Source: Microcaldota archaeon (GTDB lineage Archaea; Micrarchaeota; Micrarchaeia; Micrarchaeales; CABMGC01). Taken from it: DNA of 23,610 bases. The notes beneath the pieces were generated by a model. The model was given only the letters and a program-made list of their open reading frames with translations, had not been told where the DNA came from and did no database searches. The stretch is taken from positions 1-23,610 of the forward strand of contig JAJYXH010000076.1 in assembly GCA_021791075.1 (NCBI GenBank), written 5' to 3'. Below, piece after piece: positions 16,370-23,289 of the stretch (position 1 is the stretch's first letter; each line of letters opens with the position of its first letter). Position numbers and translations under genes: made by a program.

Positions 16370-17212
16370 ATGGACTTTAATGCCGGCATGTCTGCCATCG
16401 GGAAGTCAACCTTCGTGAAGAGGCCCTGCCCGGCGTGCACATCGCCAGTGCTCATTCCCCCAAAGTCTGATGGGTCATTCTGCCATCTCTGCGAGTTCTA
16501 TGTCCACGACTCCGACGACAAGGACCTTCAGCCTGACAGCTCATTCCGGGTTGCGGTATCCGAGGCAGCATCGGCCCTGGCAAGAACGGACTGGGACTCG
16601 CTGACATCCTCACTCGAACCGTTTGCGCAGTCGAGTGACCCTAAGGTCATGTACGGCGTGGGAAGCATCTACTACACTCTCTCGGACTACATCTACGATG
16701 ACATCAACTACTCGCTGGGGGGGTTCATGTACCGCAATGCCGACAACAGGAACGACGAGCCGAACAAGAACAAGCACAACTCGATGGCACTGCTGTCAAA
16801 GGCGAAGGGCCTGCTATTCCACTCTATATACCTCTTCAGTAAGATGCCCGAAGAAGAGCGCAGGAAGTGGCTCTTTACAGAGTTCATGGCCGACATAAAG
16901 CTCAAGAGGTATTCGCAGGCGGCGAAGTCCCTTGCGGCAATGCAGGTGGCCATGGCCGGAGATATAACTTCTGCATATGCTCAAATGGCGTATGCCGTTG
17001 AAAGTCACGAACCCTCATCTGGGTACATCCTTCCGGTGCTCTCAAAGGGGCACATTAACTCACTCTACTACCTTGCCAGGCGACTCATAAGGAAGGGCGA
17101 CTACCGCATGGCCAGGGAGTCGCTCTCGCTCATGCTCAACAAGACCGCGTCACCGATGGCCAGCAAGCTGATCGGGAATCTCAGGGCGCTCGAAGAGGAG
17201 ATAAGCCTATGA
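16370..17212 (+). CDS. Zinc-ribbon protein with helical-repeat body, unknown function
   Basis: A 280-residue protein I cannot assign to a named family. An N-terminal zinc ribbon is visible (C20-x2-C23 in RPCPACTSP, C38-x2-C41 in FCHLCEF). The rest is helical and resembles tetratricopeptide-like repeats, with alternating small and aromatic residues in about 60-115, 145-210 and 225-275. A charged Asn/Lys-rich loop (123-137) interrupts it. No enzyme motif is visible; a protein- or nucleic-acid-binding adaptor is plausible. The ATG start has a TATA box at leaderless distance. The stop overlaps the GH15 start by 4 bp (ATGA), so the two are probably co-translated. Confidence 0.75.
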   Translation: MDFNAGMSAIGKSTFVKRPCPACTSPVLIPPKSDGSFCHLCEFYVHDSDDKDLQPDSSFRVAVSEAASALARTDWDSLTSSLEPFAQSSDPKVMYGVGSIYYTLSDYIYDDINYSLGGFMYRNADNRNDEPNKNKHNSMALLSKAKGLLFHSIYLFSKMPEEERRKWLFTEFMADIKLKRYSQAAKSLAAMQVAMAGDITSAYAQMAYAVESHEPSSGYILPVLSKGHINSLYYLARRLIRKGDYRMARESLSLMLNKTASPMASKLIGNLRALEEEISL

Positions 17213-18981
17213 ACTACGGACAGGATGGGCAGTCGGACAGGAGGCGCGTCTTCCTGTCAAACGGATTTACCGGGGCGATAGAGTCTGACGGCAGCATAGA
17301 GTGGTTTCCGTGCCCAAAATTCGACGCGCCTTCTATATTCTCAAGAATATTGGACCATGTCGGAGGTGGCCACTTCTCGCTAAGGCCTGAGTCAAAGTAC
17401 AGGCTCAAGACCTCATACATTGACCACACGCTGATAGTCAGGAACATATTCAGGACCGGCAGGGGAAAGTTGGAGTCAATAGACTTCCTGCCGATAGGGA
17501 ATACCGGCATAGTGAGGCTCTATGAATCAACAGTTCCATTTATTGCAGACATAAATCCGATCTTCAATTATGGCATGATAAATCCTGGGATAGGGTACGG
17601 CGAGCGAGGCATCACGTTCAAGAACGCAGGATCCAACGAAGGTCTGGAGGTGAGCATAAACGGAAAGTACGAAGTCATGGAGGATGGGATGCTTAGGATG
17701 GCCCCCGGCAAGGGAAGCATCTTCGCTCTCTACTCGAAGGACCTGAGGTACGGCCTTTTCAGCAACTCCGGCTTCGTCTACCCGGAACCGTACGACGCGC
17801 TCATCAAGGCGAAGGGCTATTGGCGTGCCCAGTTGAGGATTGCCAGGAAGGTCAGCATATTCAAGGAAGCATACGGTCGGTCGGTCGCCGTGATCCTTGG
17901 ATTGATGTATCTTCCTTCGGGGGCCGTGATAGCCGCTCCTACGACATCCCTGCCTGAGATAATAGGCCAGGGCAGGAACTGGGACTACAGGTACGTGTGG
18001 ATAAGGGACGCCGCGTATGCAGCCGAGGCGCTTGTTAGCATAGGCTACATTCTAAAGGCGCGCAGGATCATAAACTTCATGGTCAGTGTGCTCGATCCCT
18101 CGTCAAAGAGCTTCAACCACCCGCTCTACTCGATCGACGGGACGTCGCCGCCCCCGGAAGAGAAGATGGAATGGCTCAGCGGGAACCACGGGTCCAAGCC
18201 GGTGCGCGTAGGCAACTCCGCATACGTACAGTCCCAGATGGACACCGAGGGTGCATTCATGGATGCGCTCTATACCTACATAAGCAGGAACAACGATGTG
18301 ACATATGCGCTGGAGAACTGGTGGGCGGTAGAAGCGATAATCGAGTGGACGGGCAATTCATGGAAGCTTCCCAGTACAAGCCTCTGGGAGGAGCGCGAGG
18401 TCGTCAAGCACTTTGTTCACACGAAGGTCATGCAATGGGTGGTTGCCGACAGGGCGTCAAAGATCGCACGAATGGTCGGATATTCTGAAGTTGCAAGGAA
18501 GATGGAGAGCCTCAGGGAGTGCATAAAGGAAGACGTAATCAGGAACGGGTTCTCAAAGGCCGAGAACACGTTCACAAGGTATTATGGTTCCAAGGAGGTG
18601 GATGCGGCTCTGCTGACTCTGCCGCTCTACGGGTTCATTGATGCAAAGGACCCAATGTTTCTCTCCACGCTAAAGCGGATAGAGAGGGACCTAGTGGTTG
18701 GCGACGGCCTTGTCCTGAGGTATACGGCCGACTCGATGGGCCGAGTCATATATCCCTTCACCCTCCTGAGCACGTGGCTTGCGAGAGTCTACATCCGATT
18801 GGGAGAGAGGAAGAAGGCAGAAGGCGTGCTCAGGGCGCTTATACGCAACTCGACCGACCAGCTGCTATTCGCGGAGCACGTGGATCCGAAGACGAGGGAG
18901 CCCCGCGGCAACTTCCCGCAGCTCTTCCCGCATGCCGGGCTTGTGCAGGCGGTTTCGGAACTAGATTCTGATGCAAAGTGA
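17209..18981 (+). CDS. GH15 glucoamylase/trehalase-like glycoside hydrolase
   Basis: A 590-residue enzyme of glycoside hydrolase family 15. The N-terminal beta domain (about 10-220) has the family opening FLSNGFTGAIESDGSIEWFP. The (alpha/alpha)6 barrel carries RNWDYRYVWIRDA (256-268), VRVGNSA (332-338) and SLWEEREVVKHFVHTK (391-406). The general acid is expected at E394, in the place of the family's W-E-x-R glutamate. The general base is expected at E556 in FAEHVDPKTRE, followed by the signature GNFPQLFPHAGL. In the family's usual D-x-Y-G-E-x-x-D segment this protein reads MDTEGAFMD, a small deviation near the substrate site. Archaeal relatives include both glucoamylases and trehalases, and sequence alone does not separate them. 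There is no signal peptide, so it should act in the cytoplasm. It is convergent with rtcB, 4 bp apart. Confidence 0.9.
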   Translation: MNYGQDGQSDRRRVFLSNGFTGAIESDGSIEWFPCPKFDAPSIFSRILDHVGGGHFSLRPESKYRLKTSYIDHTLIVRNIFRTGRGKLESIDFLPIGNTGIVRLYESTVPFIADINPIFNYGMINPGIGYGERGITFKNAGSNEGLEVSINGKYEVMEDGMLRMAPGKGSIFALYSKDLRYGLFSNSGFVYPEPYDALIKAKGYWRAQLRIARKVSIFKEAYGRSVAVILGLMYLPSGAVIAAPTTSLPEIIGQGRNWDYRYVWIRDAAYAAEALVSIGYILKARRIINFMVSVLDPSSKSFNHPLYSIDGTSPPPEEKMEWLSGNHGSKPVRVGNSAYVQSQMDTEGAFMDALYTYISRNNDVTYALENWWAVEAIIEWTGNSWKLPSTSLWEEREVVKHFVHTKVMQWVVADRASKIARMVGYSEVARKMESLRECIKEDVIRNGFSKAENTFTRYYGSKEVDAALLTLPLYGFIDAKDPMFLSTLKRIERDLVVGDGLVLRYTADSMGRVIYPFTLLSTWLARVYIRLGERKKAEGVLRALIRNSTDQLLFAEHVDPKTREPRGNFPQLFPHAGLVQAVSELDSDAK

Positions 18982-18985
18982 CCGG

Positions 18986-21946
18986 TCAACCCTTTATCAC
19001 TGCCATCGGGATGTTCCTGGAAACCACTCCGGCTATGCCTGCCTCCTCGACGACCCTGACAACCTCGTCCACGTCCTTGTACGTCCACTCTGCCTCCTCG
19101 CTCACGAGCTTCCTCGTCCTTATCCTTATCTCGACGTTCTTGCTCTTCAGCGAGTCGAAGGTCTTCGATGCCGGAATATCCCTGAGCGCCTGATGCCTCG
19201 ACATGACCCTGCCTGCTCCATGGCATGCGGAGCCGAACGTCTCCCTCATCGAGCCTTCCTTCCCGCAGAGCACGTAACTGGCGGTGCCCATGCTTCCAGG
19301 AATCAGGACCGGCTGTCCGGTATTCCTGAACTTCTCAGGAACCTCCGGCCTTCCTTTCGGGAAAGCCCTTGTCGCACCCTTCCTGTGCACGTAGAGCTTC
19401 GTCCTCTTTCCGTCAACTTCATGCTCCTCAAATTTGGCTATGTTGTGCGAGACATCGTAGAGCAGTTCCATGCCCATCGAGTCGGAGCTCCTGCCGAACG
19501 TATCCTCAAAGCTTCTCCTTATCGAGTTCGTTATTATTTGCCTGTTGGTGAACGCGAAGTTGACTGCACACTTCATCGCGTGGAGATAGTCCGTGGCCTC
19601 TTTATCCCCTATCCTTGCATAGCAGAGCTCCTTATCTACAAGGTTTATATTTTTCCTGGCCCTGTACTCCTCAAGTAGCCTTAGATAGTCGCTGCACGTC
19701 TGGTGTCCGAATCCCCGCGATCCGGTGTGCACCATTACCACTATCTGACCTTCATATAAACCATACGCTTTCGCTACCTTCTGGTCGAAAAGCTTCTCGA
19801 CCCTCTGGACTTCCAGGAAGTGGTTTCCCGCACCGAGAGTTCCAAGTTCCGTAAGCCCCCTCGATTTCGCCATCTGGCTGACTTTAGAAAAGTCACCACC
19901 AACCATGTGGCCCAGCTCCTCGGTGTGCTCAATGTCCTCTTCCGTTCCGAAGCCCTTTCTGATTATGAACTCCACGCCTTCCTCCGCAACCTTCTCAAGG
20001 TCCTTTGGTGTCAGGCCTATGTTGAGTCTGCTGCCAACGCCGCTCGGCACATTCTTGAACAATGCGTCAGAGAGCTGCGTTATCCTCGCCCTGACTTCCT
20101 TTTCAGAAAGATTTGTCTTTATGAGTCTGACGCCGCAATTTGAAACCACAATTCCATTCGCCAAGAAATTGTGATTTTCATTGTCCACTGTAAGGTCGTA
20201 CACATATCCGTCATAAGGTCGCTCAGATACCATTATTATGTCATCATAAACATAGCCGCTTTTCCCAAGTTCGCGCTTATCGACAAACTGGTCAAACTTT
20301 TCCGCATTTTCCCAGACCCGCGGCGTTCCTTCCCTGCCTTGACAAGAATGAGTTATAAAGCTAGGGCTTACTCCTTCATCCAATAACCCGGATACTATCG
20401 TCTTTGTACTCGTCCCTGAATTGTGCATCTCTATTGCATAGTTACTTGTATAAGCAAGTTTGAATCGTATACTCTCAAGGTATCTGAGATACATTGCAGA
20501 TAAACTGGCCAATCTCTCCTTTTCTTTGTTGTAAGTATAACCAATCTCTTCAAAAAATCTAATGAGGTTATCAGTATGTGAAAGGACTTGAAGGCGTATT
20601 CCCATAGTCTTTCCATCAATTCCGTTCCGGCTATATCCGTCTACTACGACTGGAGCTGTAGTTTCCACTTCCATTGATGTTAGTAAATTCTTAAAGTCGT
20701 AAATAAACTCAAAAGCATTAGTCTTTAACGATTCCAATTTATTAACGCTAAAAGTATTCGCATAAAAATTATACCCATTTTTATGGATTTTCGGGGCGGT
20801 CATCTCCGCACCGAAAAAAGCGGCTAGAAACAATCTCTTCTGCCAGTTCTCAGCGGACATTATCCATGTGGGTATTCTATATGGTTGTGACGCCTTCTTT
20901 CCTATGGGGGTGCCCAAAGCAGCAATTAAGACAACAAATGCTGAAGATGCAACTTTAAGTGAAATTTCTTCAAAGTCGAAATCAGAAATTCCGTATCTAG
21001 TAAGTATGTGATGGTGCCTTTTTATGTTATGTATAGCACACTCAAATCCCAACTCTCTTACATCTGACATTATGTCTTCCAAGTCTTCTTTTTTGCCATA
21101 GAATGACGTGTAAAAACTCCTGCTCTTTCCAGGACTTTTTGCTAATGCAGGAATTGTGCCATCCCCAAATACAAATCCAATTAACTTTATCAGAATCGGA
21201 AGCTTGCCAGAATCAGCATAAATCTCATTTAAGTTACGTTCCCTTAGAAAGTTAAGGATCTGATTCTTGGCGTTTCCTCTGTCTGTTATATCAAGTTTCT
21301 TCATAACTTCTATCAGCATAGATTCTGATAAGACTAGTTTATGTTCGGGTTTAGTGTATCGTTGTCCCCGGAATCCATATATGACAACCGAATCATTATC
21401 ACTAAGCTGGCCTGCAGGCATCATGCCATTCTGCGTAAGCAGTGGATGGTCTGGTGTAGCAAGTATCTCCCTTCCGCATTTAGTTTGTATCTTAAGGATT
21501 GAACTTCCGCGTTTCTTGAGGGAGAGAATGGAAGTAGCACCAATTGTCTTACCGGATTTTATATCAAGGGTATAATGTGTTGACGTCTTCCCCTCAAGAT
21601 CACACATCCTATGATATGCCCCATTTTTATCAACTACTTCTGTATCTGGATGAAGGCAGTTGATATCAAAACCTATGCTTCCAGGGGAGATAACTCCGTT
21701 CTCAGAATCAGATGCAAACACGCCCCCAATTGGAAAGCCATACCCTTCGTGCCCATCGGGCATCACCAAAACATTTCCAATAATTCCTGGAAGGGTTGTC
21801 GCGTTTGTGGCCTGAATCAATGTGTGGTCCTTTTTTATTTTCTCGAGTAGAGTTTCAGAAGCATAGAGCGTCACTCCGGTATTCATCCCAGGTTCGGCTC
21901 CCTTCTCTATCCTGTATCTTACGTCGTCAATCTTCTTTATTTCCAT
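18986..21946 (-). CDS. rtcB: RtcB RNA ligase precursor with intein
   Basis: A 986-residue precursor of RtcB, the GTP- and Mn-dependent ligase that joins tRNA exons after intron removal by forming a bond from a 3' or 2',3'-cyclic phosphate to a 5'-OH. Removing residues 97-603 leaves 479 residues, the normal length. After splicing, D94 and C97 in GFDINCGVR, H202 in GNHFLE, H233 in HTGSRGFGH and H327 in DVSHN form the metal site. H402 in SACHGAGRVMSR is the guanylated histidine. All are intact and match the numbering of the Pyrococcus enzyme within one or two residues. The start is the ATG, with TTAATAAA about 33 bp upstream (21976-21983), implying a short leader. No archease gene is adjacent. 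The intron-containing tRNA-Leu gene starts 192 bp away in the opposite direction. Confidence 0.97.
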   Translation of the reverse strand: MEIKKIDDVRYRIEKGAEPGMNTGVTLYASETLLEKIKKDHTLIQATNATTLPGIIGNVLVMPDGHEGYGFPIGGVFASDSENGVISPGSIGFDINCLHPDTEVVDKNGAYHRMCDLEGKTSTHYTLDIKSGKTIGATSILSLKKRGSSILKIQTKCGREILATPDHPLLTQNGMMPAGQLSDNDSVVIYGFRGQRYTKPEHKLVLSESMLIEVMKKLDITDRGNAKNQILNFLRERNLNEIYADSGKLPILIKLIGFVFGDGTIPALAKSPGKSRSFYTSFYGKKEDLEDIMSDVRELGFECAIHNIKRHHHILTRYGISDFDFEEISLKVASSAFVVLIAALGTPIGKKASQPYRIPTWIMSAENWQKRLFLAAFFGAEMTAPKIHKNGYNFYANTFSVNKLESLKTNAFEFIYDFKNLLTSMEVETTAPVVVDGYSRNGIDGKTMGIRLQVLSHTDNLIRFFEEIGYTYNKEKERLASLSAMYLRYLESIRFKLAYTSNYAIEMHNSGTSTKTIVSGLLDEGVSPSFITHSCQGREGTPRVWENAEKFDQFVDKRELGKSGYVYDDIIMVSERPYDGYVYDLTVDNENHNFLANGIVVSNCGVRLIKTNLSEKEVRARITQLSDALFKNVPSGVGSRLNIGLTPKDLEKVAEEGVEFIIRKGFGTEEDIEHTEELGHMVGGDFSKVSQMAKSRGLTELGTLGAGNHFLEVQRVEKLFDQKVAKAYGLYEGQIVVMVHTGSRGFGHQTCSDYLRLLEEYRARKNINLVDKELCYARIGDKEATDYLHAMKCAVNFAFTNRQIITNSIRRSFEDTFGRSSDSMGMELLYDVSHNIAKFEEHEVDGKRTKLYVHRKGATRAFPKGRPEVPEKFRNTGQPVLIPGSMGTASYVLCGKEGSMRETFGSACHGAGRVMSRHQALRDIPASKTFDSLKSKNVEIRIRTRKLVSEEAEWTYKDVDEVVRVVEEAGIAGVVSRNIPMAVIKG
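20138..21658 (-). other. RtcB intein with LAGLIDADG homing endonuclease
   Basis: A 507-residue in-frame intein (precursor residues 97-603). Block A is CLHPDTEV with nucleophile C97. Block B is ILATPDHPLL with the T-x-x-H pattern (T164, H167). Block F is YDLTVDNENHNF, and the C-terminus is ANGIVVSN followed by C604, the +1 nucleophile. The penultimate residue is Ser, where His is usual. The endonuclease has both dodecapeptide motifs with acids: LIGFVFGDGT (D262) and FLAAFFGAEMT (E381). The insert breaks GFDIN/CGVR, so C604 becomes the metal-binding cysteine of the mature ligase; a Pyrococcus RtcB intein is known at the same place. Base composition differs sharply: 20701-20760 has 16 G+C of 60, against 37 of 60 at 19201-19260 in the host part. 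This fits recent lateral arrival. Confidence 0.95.
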
Positions 21947-22105
21947 GGATACACGTGAACAAACTACAATGAGTGTTTATTAAGGGGGTCTGGCAATATC
22001 TATTTGGTTGAAACCGGGTAAAACCGGAACATAGCGATATGTCTAGAATAGACAAACAGAAACTATAAATATGAGTTCAGGTTAATGGGTTATCGGGTTC
22101 AAGTC

Positions 22106-22113
22106 TTTTAATA
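22106..22113 (+). promoter_or_regulatory. TATA-like box for tRNA-Leu
   Basis: TTTTAATA is centred about 29 bp before the tRNA 5' end, fitting transcription start a few bases upstream. A second good TATA sequence (CTATAAATA, 22063-22071) lies about 40 bp earlier. It could give a longer tRNA precursor; no ORF of useful length follows it. The remainder of the 21947-22138 gap holds the rtcB promoter and nothing else recognised. Confidence 0.5.
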
Positions 22114-22138
22114 ATATGTATTGCAATTAATAGGTGCT

Positions 22139-22238
22139 GCAGGGGTGGCGGAGCCTGGTCAAACGCGGCGGACTCAAGATCCGCTGGCTTAGGCCTGCGG
22201 GAGTTCAAAAACCAGTTGAACAAATCTCCTCCCCTGCA
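22139..22238 (+). tRNA. tRNA-Leu(CAA), T-loop intron, no encoded CCA
   Basis: A complete leucine tRNA reading UUG codons. The acceptor stem GCAGGGG (22139-22145) pairs with CCCCTGC (22231-22237), with discriminator A at 22238. The D stem is GCG/CGC (22148-22150 with 22164-22166). The anticodon stem GCGGA/TCCGC encloses the loop CTCAAGA, with anticodon CAA at 22175-22177. The long class II variable arm (22185-22198) forms GGC/GCC. The T stem GGGAG/CTCCT (22199-22203 with 22226-22230, one G-U) encloses 22 nt rather than 7. Removing 15 nt (22209-22223) restores the standard loop TTCAAAT. CCA is not encoded (CAC follows the discriminator). Confidence 0.93.
22209..22223 (+). other. 15-nt tRNA intron at position 58/59, bulge-helix-bulge
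   Basis: The precursor folds as a bulge-helix-bulge, the substrate of archaeal tRNA-splicing endonuclease. The outer helix is GGGA/TCTC (22199-22202 with 22225-22228, one G-U). The central 4-bp helix is GTTC/GAAC (22203-22206 with 22218-22221). Two 3-nt bulges are AAA at 22207-22209 and AAA at 22222-22224. An inner AA/TT helix carries the tetraloop CCAG. Cutting after the second bulge base on each side removes 22209-22223 and leaves the T-loop TTCAAAT. The intron lies between mature positions 58 and 59, not at the canonical 37/38. Confidence 0.85.
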
Positions 22239-22259
22239 CACCTCAAATAGGCGATAAAC

Positions 22260-23045
22260 ATGGCAAAATCAAGGAATAATGGCGCGAAGAAGGCTTCAAG
22301 GCCAAAGTCGAAGAAGGCCGCAAGGCCAAGGGCGAGGCCAAGAAAGCAGTCAAGGCCCGCAAGAGCGCAGAACGGGCCGAAGGCCAGAATGGCGCAGAGG
22401 TACAAGAAGGCCAAGATAAAGGACAAGGTCATGTTCGAGATACCTCATTATCCCCAGACGGAAGACTTCACCAGCTCGGCCGCGTGCGCCCTGATGGTGC
22501 TCAAGTACATAAACAAGAACATGCCGCTCAAGAAGGAGCAGGAGTACGACATCTGGCAGGAGGCTGTCAATGGGAGCGTATGGCACGGATCAAAGTATGG
22601 ACTGGCATACGCGCTAGCGAAGAGGGGTGCCGATGTCTGCATAGTGAGCAATACTAAGGACGAGGGATACGACAAGAAGCTTGCAGTTTACGAGAACATA
22701 AACCTAGACACTCTCACGGCGTCGTACAATGAGATCAAGGCGAAGTCAGAAGCGCAGAACGTCGAGGAGGACCATGGTGTGGTCACGATAAATACGATAA
22801 AGAAGGCGCTCTCGAGCAGCCACATACCTATAGTGCTCATAGACGCGAATACGATAAATCCATACATGGAGTCATCGCCGCACTGGATCGTGGTCAAGGG
22901 GTACGACAAGGACGCGTTCTACATAAATGACCCCTACTCCGACAACACGATGACGCTGGATCCTGAGATCTTCAAGTCATCGCTGGGATTCGACGCGAAC
23001 TACCACATGGTCATGATAGACTCGAGGAAGTTCAGGGGAAGGTAA
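22260..23045 (+). CDS. C39-like (DUF3335-type) protein with basic N-terminal tail
   Basis: A 261-residue protein. Residues 1-56 are extremely rich in Lys, Arg, Ala and Pro (for example KKASRPKSKKAARPRARPRK), like a nucleic-acid-binding tail. From 59 on it resembles the peptidase C39-like DUF3335 family: IPHYPQTEDF (Q66) where family members have a similar Tyr-Pro-Gln-Thr segment, then PHWIVVKGYD (H208) and INDPY (D224), the expected His and Asp. The family's T-C-G-P-A-C motif reads TSSAAC here (71-76), so the catalytic Cys is Ser at 72. C76 is retained but is not the usual nucleophile. It may therefore be a non-proteolytic relative. The ATG at 22260 lies 21 nt after the tRNA with no TATA box between, suggesting co-transcription. 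ATG 22431 would remove the tail. Confidence 0.65.
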   Translation: MAKSRNNGAKKASRPKSKKAARPRARPRKQSRPARAQNGPKARMAQRYKKAKIKDKVMFEIPHYPQTEDFTSSAACALMVLKYINKNMPLKKEQEYDIWQEAVNGSVWHGSKYGLAYALAKRGADVCIVSNTKDEGYDKKLAVYENINLDTLTASYNEIKAKSEAQNVEEDHGVVTINTIKKALSSSHIPIVLIDANTINPYMESSPHWIVVKGYDKDAFYINDPYSDNTMTLDPEIFKSSLGFDANYHMVMIDSRKFRGR

Positions 23046-23289
23046 GCCGTTACCACGGAATTATTCTGGCTCAGACAAAAGCCATCCGGTCTTAGTAGGA
23101 ACTTGACAAATAGTCATAAAGCGAATATAGGTATGTTGAATAACGAAATCATGAAAACGCCTTGATGACGAAAATATCTTGGAGTCTCCATTGATATGAA
23201 ATAAAAACAGGCCTGTTGAGTTCAAATGTCAAGTTTCTAGGTCTTAGTACACGCAAAGCTTTATTATATCCTACTGCAAAGATGTTTGC
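23046..23289 (+). other. Intergenic region without recognised gene
   Basis: These 244 bases hold no plausible ORF and no tRNA. A TTGATGA sequence (near 23163) resembles a C box, but no paired D box follows within range. The only supported element is the TATA box at 23261-23268 for the downstream pilin gene. Confidence 0.5.
23261..23268 (+). promoter_or_regulatory. TATA box for the pilin-like gene
   Basis: TTATTATA is centred about 25.5 bp before ATG 23290, predicting a leaderless transcript and supporting that start. Confidence 0.6.

Noticed and set aside
20138..21658. rtcB as a broken gene with a foreign insertion
   Set aside because: The frame is continuous, and splice blocks and +1 cysteine are present, so it is an intein rather than a disruption.
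22041..22053. Small inverted repeat GTCTA-GAA-TAGAC
   Set aside because: Five-base arms are expected by chance at this length, and it does not line up with a start, a promoter or the tRNA.
22199..22230. tRNA-Leu as a pseudogene with a damaged T-arm
   Set aside because: All other stems pair, and the extra 15 nt form a proper bulge-helix-bulge whose removal restores the standard T-loop.
23155..23225. Possible C/D box sRNA (TTGATGA near 23163)
   Set aside because: The first base does not fit the C-box consensus and no CTGA D box follows at a suitable distance.
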